Of a stretch of 64,000 nt of DNA, positions 43,238 through 52,374 are shown in pieces. The stretch comes from JAPLJC01 sp052326585 (GTDB taxonomy: Bacteria > Desulfobacterota > Desulfobaccia > Desulfobaccales > 0-14-0-80-60-11): positions 62,001 through 126,000 of the forward strand of contig JBKQLU010000029.1 in NCBI GenBank assembly GCA_052326585.1, read 5' to 3'. The translations under genes were made by a program, and so were the position numbers. The notes under the pieces were generated by a model. It did not search any database. It worked only from the letters and a program-made list of their open reading frames with translations, and was not told the origin of the DNA. Each line of letters opens with the position of its first letter. Position 1 is the first letter of the stretch.

Positions 43238-44395
43238 TTATTTTTTGAGATAACTACCGTAGCGGCGCGCCGCGTAGACCACCGCGTCGCGGTTGATGTT
43301 AGCTGCCCCCTTCGGCTCCCAGCAGTTAGGGCCGAGCATGCAGCGCAGATCAGCGCCTTCAACGGTCTCGATGATAATCCGGCTCTCCTCGATAAGCTCC
43401 TCAGGGGTGCCGAATTTGAGGGTGGTGGCATAAGGGACGGGCTTGCGGTCTGCGGTAGAGGACTTAGTGGCCGCGCCGAAATTGCCATTAAGGAACTTCA
43501 GGTGCGGATTGTGGCCGGCGTCTCTTGTTTCGGCAGCCTTTTGTGCGCAAAGATCGATATTCATCGGGCCCAGAAAATAGCCGTCGGCCTGGTTCTGATA
43601 GACCAGATCGAGACGGTCATGCCAGTTCCCGCAAGGGTGGAAGATGATCTTCATACCGGTTTCCCGGCGGATGGCCTCGATGAACTTGCGTTCAAACGGC
43701 TGCGTCAAGGTTTCATAATGTTTTCTGGAGATGCAGTCGGCCGAAGATACCGGGTCGTTGACCCAGACGCAGTCGGCTCCCGCTTCATGAGCGGCAATGA
43801 CCATTTGCAGCCAGCCGTCCATGGCGTTTTGCATGAGTTCGAGGGCCCAATCCGGGTCCCGGGCGACGATGAGAAACCATTCCTTGAAACCGGTCAGACA
43901 GGCGGCGGTCCGGGAGGGACAACTGCCCCAGGTCATGATGGGCACCCGCTGGGTGCCGTTGCCTGCCTTGATCAGCCCTGCCTTCAGGCTCTTGATGCAC
44001 TGCAGCACCTTGGGCATATTGCCGTCTTTGCGCGGGTCGAGCTTCCACTTGGCCTTCTTCATGTCCTCTTTGGTCTTGATGAAGGGCTCGGCAATCTGGG
44101 GTACATCATCCTCGGGGTATTTGAGGGTCGCACCGACGGCTTCTTCAACCGGTCCCATCATGTCGAAATCGACGGTACAGTCATACTGAAACCGCTGCTG
44201 AGCCATGATCTGCGCCTTGGCATACAGATCGGGATTGTCCCAGGTCTGCTTGAAGGTAAGCCCCAGGTATTCCAGCGCGGTCCAGCGCGGGTAGAGATGC
44301 ACGGGGACCCGATCAAGCTTTTCGCCATTCATGGTGGCGAACATCCTTTCCCAGGGAGTCGCTTCTTTGGAGCCGTCATACATGTAATACGACAT
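43238..44395 (-). CDS. UroD-superfamily corrinoid methyltransferase (MtaA/OdmB-like)
   Basis: The 385-residue protein is a URO-D-type TIM barrel. Candidate zinc ligands are His253 and Cys255 in IFHPCGN and Cys358 in LGPNC, as in corrinoid methyltransferases of the MtaA/MtbA/O-demethylase type. It probably transfers a methyl group from a substrate to the corrinoid protein encoded next. AAGGAGAGGAAA precedes the ATG at 44395. Copy C of the 53-bp element lies about 226 bases upstream. The substrate is not recognisable. Confidence 0.9.
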   Translation of the reverse strand: MSYYMYDGSKEATPWERMFATMNGEKLDRVPVHLYPRWTALEYLGLTFKQTWDNPDLYAKAQIMAQQRFQYDCTVDFDMMGPVEEAVGATLKYPEDDVPQIAEPFIKTKEDMKKAKWKLDPRKDGNMPKVLQCIKSLKAGLIKAGNGTQRVPIMTWGSCPSRTAACLTGFKEWFLIVARDPDWALELMQNAMDGWLQMVIAAHEAGADCVWVNDPVSSADCISRKHYETLTQPFERKFIEAIRRETGMKIIFHPCGNWHDRLDLVYQNQADGYFLGPMNIDLCAQKAAETRDAGHNPHLKFLNGNFGAATKSSTADRKPVPYATTLKFGTPEELIEESRIIIETVEGADLRCMLGPNCWEPKGAANINRDAVVYAARRYGSYLKK

Positions 44396-44794
44396 TTTCC
44401 TCTCCTTTGCTGATGTTGGCTTTTCGCATCGAATTCGGGGGGCGGCTGCCATCCTGCTGTTACCCGCCGGCAGTTGTACTCCACCTTGGCTTAGAGACGG
44501 CAGGCCATCCCGGACAAATTCTCCCAACCTCTTAAACGGCTATCCCATCGGTCAACTTAAAGAAAACTCTTTTCCGTATTCCTAAATTCTCATAGGCCGG
44601 GTGGAAAAGCTGTCCGCATGTGTCTGATTTTTCCATAGGACTCTAACCAGCCCTCAAGTCGGTCTTTATCCTACATTTAGGCAGGAAGGGTTGATCGGCC
44701 TGAAGGGATGGCCAGGGCCGGGTCCCAGCCAGGATTGGACCGAAAAAGAGCTCTAAGGGCTTTGTTAAGAAGTGGCGCCCGGCCGCGCCCCCGG
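44396..44794. other. Intergenic region upstream of the UroD-family methyltransferase
   Basis: The gap contains the 53-bp element at 44622-44674. Between 44400 and 44600 no motif is recognised. The region 44680-44790 is GC-rich with no clear gene. Confidence 0.5.
44622..44674 (-). promoter_or_regulatory. 53-bp regulatory element, copy C (upstream of the UroD-family methyltransferase)
   Basis: Toward the gene it reads GTAGGATAAAGACCGAC, 17 bases, then TCCTATGGAAAAATCAGAC, and CGGAC follows at the same offset as in A and D. Start codon distance is about 226 bases. Confidence 0.8.
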
Positions 44795-47209
44795 CTAGGG
44801 CCCGGCCAATTTGACGAACTCCCGGGCCCGTTTTTCCCGGGCGCAAGCGGGACAGAAGCGGCGCAAAACCGGCTTGCCCATGACCGCGTCGCTGCGGGAG
44901 GTGACATAATCGAGATAGCGGACCGGAGGCAAGGGGCCACCGCAACCCTGGCATCTGGGTTCCTGAAGTCGATTTAACACGGTACCGCAAAGGCGTACTT
45001 CGCGGTGCTCCGGCCCTTCCAGGTAATCGATGGCCCCGGTGGGACAGACCAGGGCGCAGGCCCCGCAGGCAATGCAGCGCTCCCGGGCCCGGTGGTAGTC
45101 GCCGAGCACCCGCTCCGTAGGACTGATCTGGGTAAACTTCAGGGCCTCGACCTGCATGCTATCCCGGCAGACCCGCTCGCAGGCCCCGCAGCGGATGCAG
45201 ACGTCACACCGCAAGCAGCGCTGCGCCTCTCTCTGCGCCTCCTCCAGGGAGTAATCGAGTTCCACCCGTTCGAAATTGTGGCGCCGCTGGGCCATATCCA
45301 AAAATGGCGTGGGCACCCGGTGGTTGGCAATTTTGTCCTCGGCCGGGATGGCCAGGAAGGGCACCCGGGCGCGCTTCCGGGGCCGGACCCGCGGCGCCGG
45401 CCCCGGGGCGCCGGACAGATAATGGTGGATCTCCAGGGCGCCCTGTTTGCCGGCGGCGATGGCTTCCACCGCGGTGGCGGGTCCGGTGACGGCGTCGCCC
45501 CCGGAGAAGATATCCGGCAGGCTGGTGCGGGTACTACCCTGGCCGGTGACGATGGTGCACCAGGGGCTGGTCTCCACCGGCGGTTCCGGGAAGGGGCAGA
45601 GGTCGGGCTGTTGACCGATGGCAGTGATCACCGCCCCGGCTGCGATGCGATAGTTGCTGCCGGGAATGGGGATGGCGTGGCGCCGGCCGGAAGCGTCCGG
45701 AGGGCCCAACTCGGCCTCACGGCACTCCAGGTATTGCACCTGGCGGTTCTCGCCGCCGATCTTGACGGGCACCGTCAGGAAATGGATCACCACCCCTTCC
45801 TCCAGGGCCTGCTCAACCTCTTCGGGATGGGCCGGCATCTCCTTGCGGGTGCGGCGGTAAGAGACGTGAACTTCCCGGCAGCCCAGGCGCACGCAAGTCC
45901 GGGCCGCGTCCATGGCGGCATTGCCGCCGCCGACAATCACCACCCGGTCCGCCGGCTTCAACTTATTACCCAGGTTCACCTGGCGCAGAAAAGAGATGAC
46001 GTCATGGACCTGGGGAAAGTCATTTTCGCCCTCGATCTTCAACTTGTAGCCCAGATGGGCCCCGATCCCGAGGAAAAAGGCCTCATAGCCCCGCTGGCGC
46101 AGCTCCCCCAGTGTGACGTCGCGGCCCACCGTGACCGCGGTCCGGACTTCCACCCCCAGGGACCGGATCAGCTCCACCTCTTTGCGCACCACCTCCCGGG
46201 GCAGGCGATATTCGGGAATCCCGGAAATGAAGAGGCCGCCGGCCTCCGGCAGCGCCTCGAAGACGGTCACCGCGTAGCCGCGCAAGGCCAGGTAATGGGC
46301 GCAGGATAGGCCCGCGGGTCCGGAGCCGATCACCGCGACGCGATGGCCGTTGGGCGCCTCCGGCTTCAAGGGGGCGTATTCGCCGTGCCGGGTGGCATAA
46401 TCGGCCACAAAGGCCTTGAGGTATTTAATGTTGAGAGGCTGGTCCAGGCTGCCCCGCACACAGCTCGGTTCGCAGGGATGCGGGCAGATGAGGCCGCAAA
46501 CCCAGGGAAAGGGGTTGTCCTGACGGATCACTTCCAGGGCTTCCACGAACCGGCCCTGGGCCACCAGGGCCATGTAGCTGGGGATGTCGATCCCCGCCGG
46601 GCAGGCTGCCTGGCAGGGGGCCAGCAGGAGTTTGGGGCAGACCCCGGCCGGACAATACTTGTTGTCCAGGTGCATCCGGTATTCATCCGGGAAATAGTTA
46701 AGAGAGGTGAGGATGGGGTTCACCGCTTCCCGCCCCAGGTGACAGGCGGCCTCCTCCTTTAAGGCGATACAGGCGCGCTCCATCTCCTCCAGGGTCTCCG
46801 GGCCGGCTGCGCCCGCGGCAAGCCGGTCCAACAACTCTTTGACCCGCAAGAGGCCGGCACGACAGGTGGGGCACTGGGCCCCGGGTTGCGGCAAGATAGA
46901 TTCGAGCTGCTCCCGCACCAGGGCGACGAGGCAATCGCGCTCGTCGAGGAGCTGGATGGTCCCCAGGGCCGGGGAACCACCCATTTTAAGGAGGGTCTCA
47001 TGGTTCAGACTAAGATTCAGCAGGTGCAGCGGCAAGATGGACCCCAAAGGCCCACCCACTGCGACGGCCTTGGGTTCGTGGCCGTGGCAAAAGCCGCCCC
47101 CCGGACCGTCGATTACCTCCTCCAGGGTGGAGGAGACGGCCACTTCCACAAGACCGGGGTTTTCCACGGCCCCCAGCAGCCGCAAGATCATGGTGCCGGA
47201 GCCCATCAT
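44795..47209 (-). CDS. NuoF/GltD-like flavoprotein-ferredoxin fusion
   Basis: The 804-residue protein combines several modules. An N-terminal part resembles the SLBB and 4Fe-4S region of NuoF (CPTCRAGLLRVKELLDRL...), with fewer cysteines than usual. A GltD-type cluster region follows (CQAACPAGIDIPSY, CGLICPHPCEPSC). Two dinucleotide folds come next (VAVIGSGPAGLSCAHYLAL, VVIVGGGNAAMDAAR). Two 4Fe-4S ferredoxin motifs come after them (CIRCGACERVC, CIACGACALVCP), and a final CPAC/CQGC zinc- or cluster-like tail closes it. It likely links NAD(P)H to ferredoxin and the Mo-enzyme. AGGACGGGC precedes ATG 47209. Confidence 0.85.
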   Translation of the reverse strand: MMGSGTMILRLLGAVENPGLVEVAVSSTLEEVIDGPGGGFCHGHEPKAVAVGGPLGSILPLHLLNLSLNHETLLKMGGSPALGTIQLLDERDCLVALVREQLESILPQPGAQCPTCRAGLLRVKELLDRLAAGAAGPETLEEMERACIALKEEAACHLGREAVNPILTSLNYFPDEYRMHLDNKYCPAGVCPKLLLAPCQAACPAGIDIPSYMALVAQGRFVEALEVIRQDNPFPWVCGLICPHPCEPSCVRGSLDQPLNIKYLKAFVADYATRHGEYAPLKPEAPNGHRVAVIGSGPAGLSCAHYLALRGYAVTVFEALPEAGGLFISGIPEYRLPREVVRKEVELIRSLGVEVRTAVTVGRDVTLGELRQRGYEAFFLGIGAHLGYKLKIEGENDFPQVHDVISFLRQVNLGNKLKPADRVVIVGGGNAAMDAARTCVRLGCREVHVSYRRTRKEMPAHPEEVEQALEEGVVIHFLTVPVKIGGENRQVQYLECREAELGPPDASGRRHAIPIPGSNYRIAAGAVITAIGQQPDLCPFPEPPVETSPWCTIVTGQGSTRTSLPDIFSGGDAVTGPATAVEAIAAGKQGALEIHHYLSGAPGPAPRVRPRKRARVPFLAIPAEDKIANHRVPTPFLDMAQRRHNFERVELDYSLEEAQREAQRCLRCDVCIRCGACERVCRDSMQVEALKFTQISPTERVLGDYHRARERCIACGACALVCPTGAIDYLEGPEHREVRLCGTVLNRLQEPRCQGCGGPLPPVRYLDYVTSRSDAVMGKPVLRRFCPACAREKRAREFVKLAGP

Positions 47210-47222
47210 GCCCGTCCTCGCA

Positions 47223-47747
47223 TCAGCGGCCGCTGACCACGGTATCGAGCTCGAAGGCCACCGCCCTGGCGAGGCGTTCCCGCCGGGTAAGGTCCAATTG
47301 CTCGGCGAGGCCGAACTGCAGGCAATGGGTGACGCACTTGGTGACACAGGCCGGTTTCAAACCCGCGTCGACGCGGTCCATGCAGTAGTCGCATTTTACC
47401 GCTTTGCCCAGTTGGGGGTGCCACTGGGGCGCCCCCCAGGGGCAGGCGGTGATGCAGCTCTTGCAGCCCACGCACAGAGACTGCTCCACGTAGACGATAC
47501 CGTCTTGGGGCCGCTTGCGCATGGCCCCGGTGGGGCACACCGCCACGCACCAGGGTTCGGAACAGTGGAAACAGGGCATGAAGATAAAACCCATCCGGGG
47601 GACTGCCGCCACCATCTTGGGGCCTACGGGGATGATCTGGCCCAGGCGCGGCCCCAGAGGCAGGCCCTTATTGCTCTTGCAATGCACCTCGCAGCTCAGG
47701 CAGCCGATACACTTTTTCTGGTCTTGAATCAGGTAATAGAGACTCAT
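47223..47747 (-). CDS. DmsB/PhsB-like 4Fe-4S electron-transfer subunit
   Basis: A 174-residue protein has four cysteine clusters (CIGCLSCEVHC, CFHCSEPWCVAVCP, CVGCKSCITACP, CDYCMDRV...CVTKC) as in the four-cluster subunits of DMSO-reductase-family enzymes. It should carry electrons between the flavoprotein and the catalytic subunit. The genes are 13 bases apart at each end. Confidence 0.93.
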   Translation of the reverse strand: MSLYYLIQDQKKCIGCLSCEVHCKSNKGLPLGPRLGQIIPVGPKMVAAVPRMGFIFMPCFHCSEPWCVAVCPTGAMRKRPQDGIVYVEQSLCVGCKSCITACPWGAPQWHPQLGKAVKCDYCMDRVDAGLKPACVTKCVTHCLQFGLAEQLDLTRRERLARAVAFELDTVVSGR

Positions 47748-47766
47748 CGGTTTTCCTCTGGGAAAC

Positions 47767-49860
47767 TCAATTCAGGCGGCGCACTTGCACCATGGTCTCG
47801 TGCAGGCCGGGGCTGCCCCCCACCGGGTCGGTGACATTTTCCTGGAGCACGGCGTCGCTGGCTCCCTTCAAGTAGCAGCGGGTCTGGGCCGGCACCGTCT
47901 TGCCGAAGCCGTGCAGCATGAATACCGCTTCCGGATGGATGGCATCCGTCACCTTGGCCTTGATTTTACCGAAGCCCACCGGCGAAGACACCTCGACATA
48001 GTCCCCGTGGTTGATCCCTAAACGCCCGGCAGGTTGGGTATTGATCCACAATTCATTCTCCGGCACCAATTCGCTCAAGTAGCAATTGTTCTGAGTGGAG
48101 ATGTGGGTATGCGCCGCACAACGCCCCACCAGCAGGCGAAAATGGTTGGCCGGCGGCTCCGGCCTATGCGTGTAAGGCACAAACGAGGGAATGCCGGCAT
48201 TTTCCATCAAGGAGCTCACTAACTCAATCTTGCCCGAAGGAGTTTTGAACTTGATGCCCTTTTCCCGGTCCCAGAGTATCGGCTTGTCGGCCAGGGCGAC
48301 AAAGCCCTTGGCCGCGAAATCCTCGATCTTCACCCCGAGATTCTTAAGCTGAAAATTCCAGATGTCTTCGATGCTCTCATAGGGCAGGTACTGCCCCAGG
48401 CCCAGGCGCTGGGCCAGTTTCTTGATGATCAGCCAGGCAGGCAGGCTGTCGTACCGGGGCGTCACCGCCTGGCGGCGCATATAGAGCGTGGGCTTGAGTC
48501 CCGTGACTAATTGGATGCAGTCGGACCGCTCCAGATACATCGCCTCCGGCAGGATGACGTCGGCGTACCAGGCGGTTTCGCTGAAGTTCGCCTCCAGGGC
48601 GACGACCAGGTCCAGTTGATCCAGGGCCCTACGGGTGGCGGCGGCGTCCGGGATGGAGGTCAGGGGGTCGAAGCGGTTGGCGATCAGGGCCTTGATGGGA
48701 TAGGGGTCCTGATCCAGGATAGCTCGGGCCAACTGCTGGACATCGCCGTGGAAGGCATTGATAATGGGAAAAGCCGCCCCGCCGGCGCCATCAAAGCGGG
48801 GCTGGCTGATCTTGGGGAATTCCTGGGTGGAATAGCGGCCGATGTCGCCGCGGCCGGCATCCTTGGGGGTCTTCTTGAAGAAGATGCCGCCCTTGGCCTC
48901 GATGCTGCCCATCAAGGCATTCAAGATGATCATGGAACGGCGTATGTAAATCTCGTTGGTATGATGCGAGCCCCGATAGCCGTAATGGAAGATCACCGCC
49001 GGCTTGACGGCCGCGGCTTCCCGGGCCAGGGTGAGGATCTCTTGGGCGGCAATGCCGGTCTCCTGCTCGGCCCACTCCGGAGTATAGGGCTCCACAAAGG
49101 CTTGCAGCTCTTTGAGCCCCGTGACCCATTGCCGGACGTAGTCCTGGTCGTAGAGACGCTCTGCCAGGATGGTCCGGATCAGGGCGTAGTTGAGGGCCAG
49201 GTCGGTGCCGGGGCGGATCATCCAGTAGCGGTCAGCCTTGGTGGCGGTAACGCTGATCCGGGGGTCGATATAGGTGAGTTTGGCCCCCTTCTCCATGGCG
49301 CCCAGGAGATTATTGATGGACTTGATTTCCAGGGCCTCAAAGAGGTTGCGGCCATACATGATCATGTGCCGGGTGTTGGCGTAGTCCACGCCTACGTCCG
49401 CCGGGGCGTACGGGTAGCCCGTCAGACTGTTGATGGCGGTGATCACCGAACCCCGGCACAGGGATTCATGCGTGACATGGTTGGGGGAGCCCAGTCCGTT
49501 CATGAAGGCCTTGACAATGTGGGTATTGAGATTATTCCGCTCCGCCCAGATGAGGCTTTGGGGGCCGTAGGCCTGGACGATGTCCTTGAGTTTGGCGGCC
49601 ACGAAATCGAGGGCCTCGTCCCAGGTGGCCTGTCTCCATTGGCCGGCGCCCCGGGGACCGACGCGGATCATGGGATACTGCGGCCGCTCGCTGTCGTGCA
49701 ACAGACCCAGGCCGGCGGAGCCCTTGGCGCACAGGGCTCCTTCGATGCCGGCCACGTGGGGATTACCTTCGATCCACTTTACGTCGTCATTTTCCACCAG
49801 GACGCGGACCGGGCAGCGTTGCGTACACATAAAGCAGATGCTAAAAATTTCCTTTGCCAT
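47767..49860 (-). CDS. Molybdopterin oxidoreductase catalytic subunit, DMSO-reductase family, cytosolic
   Basis: The 697-residue subunit has the [4Fe-4S] ligands Cys9, Cys12, Cys16 and Cys44 and a Mo-binding region with Cys135 in HESLCRGS. A cysteine Mo ligand is the pattern of thiosulfate/polysulfide reductase and nitrate-type enzymes, not of formate dehydrogenase with selenocysteine. No Tat signal is present, so it works in the cytoplasm. AGGAAGG precedes ATG 49860. No membrane anchor is encoded nearby. The substrate is unknown. Confidence 0.9.
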   Translation of the reverse strand: MAKEIFSICFMCTQRCPVRVLVENDDVKWIEGNPHVAGIEGALCAKGSAGLGLLHDSERPQYPMIRVGPRGAGQWRQATWDEALDFVAAKLKDIVQAYGPQSLIWAERNNLNTHIVKAFMNGLGSPNHVTHESLCRGSVITAINSLTGYPYAPADVGVDYANTRHMIMYGRNLFEALEIKSINNLLGAMEKGAKLTYIDPRISVTATKADRYWMIRPGTDLALNYALIRTILAERLYDQDYVRQWVTGLKELQAFVEPYTPEWAEQETGIAAQEILTLAREAAAVKPAVIFHYGYRGSHHTNEIYIRRSMIILNALMGSIEAKGGIFFKKTPKDAGRGDIGRYSTQEFPKISQPRFDGAGGAAFPIINAFHGDVQQLARAILDQDPYPIKALIANRFDPLTSIPDAAATRRALDQLDLVVALEANFSETAWYADVILPEAMYLERSDCIQLVTGLKPTLYMRRQAVTPRYDSLPAWLIIKKLAQRLGLGQYLPYESIEDIWNFQLKNLGVKIEDFAAKGFVALADKPILWDREKGIKFKTPSGKIELVSSLMENAGIPSFVPYTHRPEPPANHFRLLVGRCAAHTHISTQNNCYLSELVPENELWINTQPAGRLGINHGDYVEVSSPVGFGKIKAKVTDAIHPEAVFMLHGFGKTVPAQTRCYLKGASDAVLQENVTDPVGGSPGLHETMVQVRRLN

Positions 49861-49994
49861 AGTAGCCTTCCTGCAAGTCATTGATTACTTTTATATTATC
49901 ATTATTTTGTTTAAACAGCAATCTTGAAGGATAGCTAAACGCACTTCCGGCCGCCGGACGCGAGGGCCAGCCACCGGGCCGGCAAGGGCGGCAG

Positions 49995-50555
49995 CTAAGC
50001 CGGCGCCGGCGCATTCCCTCCCTGGCGCTTAACGGCGTCCGGGCCGGCCTTGGGGCCGCGCCCATAGGGCAGCCGACGCTTAATGCGCTTCACCAGAAAA
50101 TAAGCCAGGATGTAGAGGATAGTAAAAATCCCGACAAAACCCAGAGAATAGGGGATGACCACGAGGGGAATCTCTATCCCCTGGAAACGTCCCTGCATCC
50201 AGGCCAGGGACAGGAAGACGGGCCACAGGAAACCGGCGGACATCCCCGCCTGCAGGAAGAAGGATTTACCGAAGGCCTCGTTGGCCAGGCGGTTGGCCGC
50301 CTCATAGGCCTGCCGGTCCCCGGCCTGCAGGGCCTGAATCGAAAGCTCCTGGTACCTGGCGGCGGTGGCGCTGTCCTGGCCGAGCCGCTTTCTCAGAGCC
50401 AGGCGGGCCAGGGAGCTGGTGAGGTGGCCCAGGAGCACGGCCAGACAGGCGAGCACGAGGGTGCCCAGGCAAAAATCTAGCGGGGCGTAGCCGGTGATCC
50501 GGTAACAGCGGATCAGATACAGGTCCAGCAACTGGCTGGCAGCCGACCATTCCAT
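49995..50555 (-). CDS. Small membrane protein, three predicted helices
   Basis: The 186-residue protein has helices at about 30-50, 105-125 and 135-160 and a basic cytosolic C-terminus. The layout reminds me of the EMC3/DUF106-like group of the YidC superfamily, but I cannot confirm it. It lies downstream of the TauE-like gene and upstream of the Mo-enzyme operon on the same strand. ATG 50555 has AGGAAGGGTGG upstream. Confidence 0.6.
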   Translation of the reverse strand: MEWSAASQLLDLYLIRCYRITGYAPLDFCLGTLVLACLAVLLGHLTSSLARLALRKRLGQDSATAARYQELSIQALQAGDRQAYEAANRLANEAFGKSFFLQAGMSAGFLWPVFLSLAWMQGRFQGIEIPLVVIPYSLGFVGIFTILYILAYFLVKRIKRRLPYGRGPKAGPDAVKRQGGNAPAPA

Positions 50556-50622
50556 AACCGCCACCCTTCCTCAGCGAAGCCGGGGCCGGCGCCGCCATTT
50601 CTTCGTTAAAACCATGGCCAGG

Positions 50623-51786
50623 TTACAACCCGGGCAATATGGAGTGGCCCAGGAAGCCCTTGGTGAGGTAACCGACGCCGACATAACACGCCAGGACAAC
50701 GAACATGCGCTTCAGCCAAATCTCGGGAATCTTCTTGGAGGTCAGCGGCCCCAGGATGGAGCCGATGAAAATCCCCACCAATTCTGCGGTGATTAAGACA
50801 AAATCGATGGGTATCTGCCGCACCACCATAAAGTTGAAGATATTGGTGATCATGCCCACCAGCACCGCCAGGGCGGAAGTGCCGGCGACGATGAACATGG
50901 GCAGCCCGGCCACCGAGGTGAGGAAAGGCACATAGAGGAAACCGCCTCCCACCCCGATCAAGGCGGAGATGCCATTGATCACAAAACCGCCCAAAATCGG
51001 GTAGAGCGGATTGAAGGAGAACTCCTGGCCGTAAAAGGTGAAGGTGATCCGGCTCAGGCCCCAGTGGCGGACTTCCACGCCCCTGGCATGTTCAGCCGAG
51101 ACCGTGGTGGTCTTCCGGATATGCGCGTCTTCAAAGGCCTTGGCCGCGGCCCGGGCCGATTTCCGCTTCGCCTGGCCCCTGGGTGTGGTCTCATAAAAGA
51201 GCACAAAGGCGACGGCAAAGACGATGAGCCCGAAAAAACCGACGTAGACGTGGACATCCATCTTGCCGGCGGTGAGCAGGGGAACCAGGTAACCAGCCGA
51301 GATGCCGCCGGCGGCCATACAGAGGCCCAGGGGCAGCACCAGCCGCCCCATGCGGTAGTAGGTGATGGAGGAAATCAGGGCTGAGAACCCCACGGGATAC
51401 TGGTTTGAGGTGCGGATGGAGTCGGTGAGCAGCTTGTTCATGGGGGGGCTGGTATGCCTGAAGGTGCCGGCGTAATCGGCCAGGCCGAAGACTGTGATGT
51501 GGCCCACCCCGGACATGATGCCGCCGAAGGCCCCCACCGACGAGAAGATCCAGCCCACCCAGATGCCCCAGAGGATGCCCCACAGCCAGAAGGCATGAGG
51601 GGCCCCGGGAATCCCCATGAAGCCCTTGGGGGCGGCGGGGTTGATCATGCCGGGGCCGGTGCCCTGGGGCGTCTGGGCGATGGCCTCGGAGAGTTTGCCG
51701 GCTAAAGACGGCGCCGCCCAGAGCAGGGTGGCCGCCACCGCCATCAGGGCAATCAAGCCCAAAATTACCAACCCTTTTTTGCGCAT
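50623..51786 (-). CDS. TauE/SafE-family sulfite or sulfonate exporter-like permease
   Basis: The 387-residue protein has about ten hydrophobic stretches. An N-terminal signal-like helix and a long loop precede the TauE/SafE core, with repeated motifs such as GGGFLYVPFLTSVAG and GISALIGVGGG. Family members export sulfite, sulfoacetate or related organosulfur anions. GAGGAGGATCG precedes the ATG at 51786. The gene lies 69 bases downstream of the UspA gene. Confidence 0.87.
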   Translation of the reverse strand: MRKKGLVILGLIALMAVAATLLWAAPSLAGKLSEAIAQTPQGTGPGMINPAAPKGFMGIPGAPHAFWLWGILWGIWVGWIFSSVGAFGGIMSGVGHITVFGLADYAGTFRHTSPPMNKLLTDSIRTSNQYPVGFSALISSITYYRMGRLVLPLGLCMAAGGISAGYLVPLLTAGKMDVHVYVGFFGLIVFAVAFVLFYETTPRGQAKRKSARAAAKAFEDAHIRKTTTVSAEHARGVEVRHWGLSRITFTFYGQEFSFNPLYPILGGFVINGISALIGVGGGFLYVPFLTSVAGLPMFIVAGTSALAVLVGMITNIFNFMVVRQIPIDFVLITAELVGIFIGSILGPLTSKKIPEIWLKRMFVVLACYVGVGYLTKGFLGHSILPGL

Positions 51787-51854
51787 GCGATCCTCCTCAA
51801 CTGAAATGGCGAATAGAAGATGAAACCTGGCGGGGCAGCGCCCCGGCGCCGGGT

Positions 51855-52334
51855 TCATGGCAGGCCACGGTCGAGCAGGTCCAGGAAATCTAGCTTGGTT
51901 TTCGGCGGTTTGATCCCCAGCACCCGGAAGAGCAGTACCGGCACGGTGGCGTGACTCACCACCTTTTCGGCCACGCTGCCCAGGACCCAGGCCACTTCGC
52001 CCCGGCCGTGGGTGGCCATGGCGATCAGTTCCAGTCCGTTTTGGTCGGCATAACGGATAATTTCCTGAGCCGGAGTGCCGCTGACACAGGCCACCGCGCT
52101 CTTAACCCCCTGGGCCGCCAAATCCTGCGCGGCCCGGGCCAGAGAGGCCTGGCATTGATTTACTTCGCCCTCTATGACTACCTTCAGCTCCGGGGAAGTG
52201 GCATCGCCCCAGTCGGGATAGACGTTGAGCAGGACTACTTCGGCATTTTGGCCCTTGGCCAGGTCCGCCACCTGGGGGATAATCTTGGCGGCCAGTTCCG
52301 AACCATCCAGCGGCACCAAAATTTTCTTAAACAT
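51855..52334 (-). CDS. Universal stress protein (UspA family)
   Basis: A 159-residue Usp domain with FKKILVPLDGSELA at the start and the ATP-binding motif GRGEVAWVLGSVAEKVV near residues 118-134. It is usually a cytosolic nucleotide-binding dimer involved in stress or transport regulation. It is encoded with the TauE-like permease on the same strand. Confidence 0.92.
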   Translation of the reverse strand: MFKKILVPLDGSELAAKIIPQVADLAKGQNAEVVLLNVYPDWGDATSPELKVVIEGEVNQCQASLARAAQDLAAQGVKSAVACVSGTPAQEIIRYADQNGLELIAMATHGRGEVAWVLGSVAEKVVSHATVPVLLFRVLGIKPPKTKLDFLDLLDRGLP

Positions 52335-52374
52335 GCCTTACCTCCTCAGTATTATAGTCTGGGGGCCGGGTGCC

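Noticed and set aside
44622..44674. The 53-bp elements as an ordinary insertion-sequence or transposon end
   Set aside because: All copies have the same orientation toward a gene start, fixed internal spacing and variable spacers, which fits a regulatory element better than an insertion end.
49440..49480. Selenocysteine formate dehydrogenase
   Set aside because: The Mo-ligand position is an ordinary TGC/TGT cysteine codon in HESLCRGS and no in-frame TGA is used.
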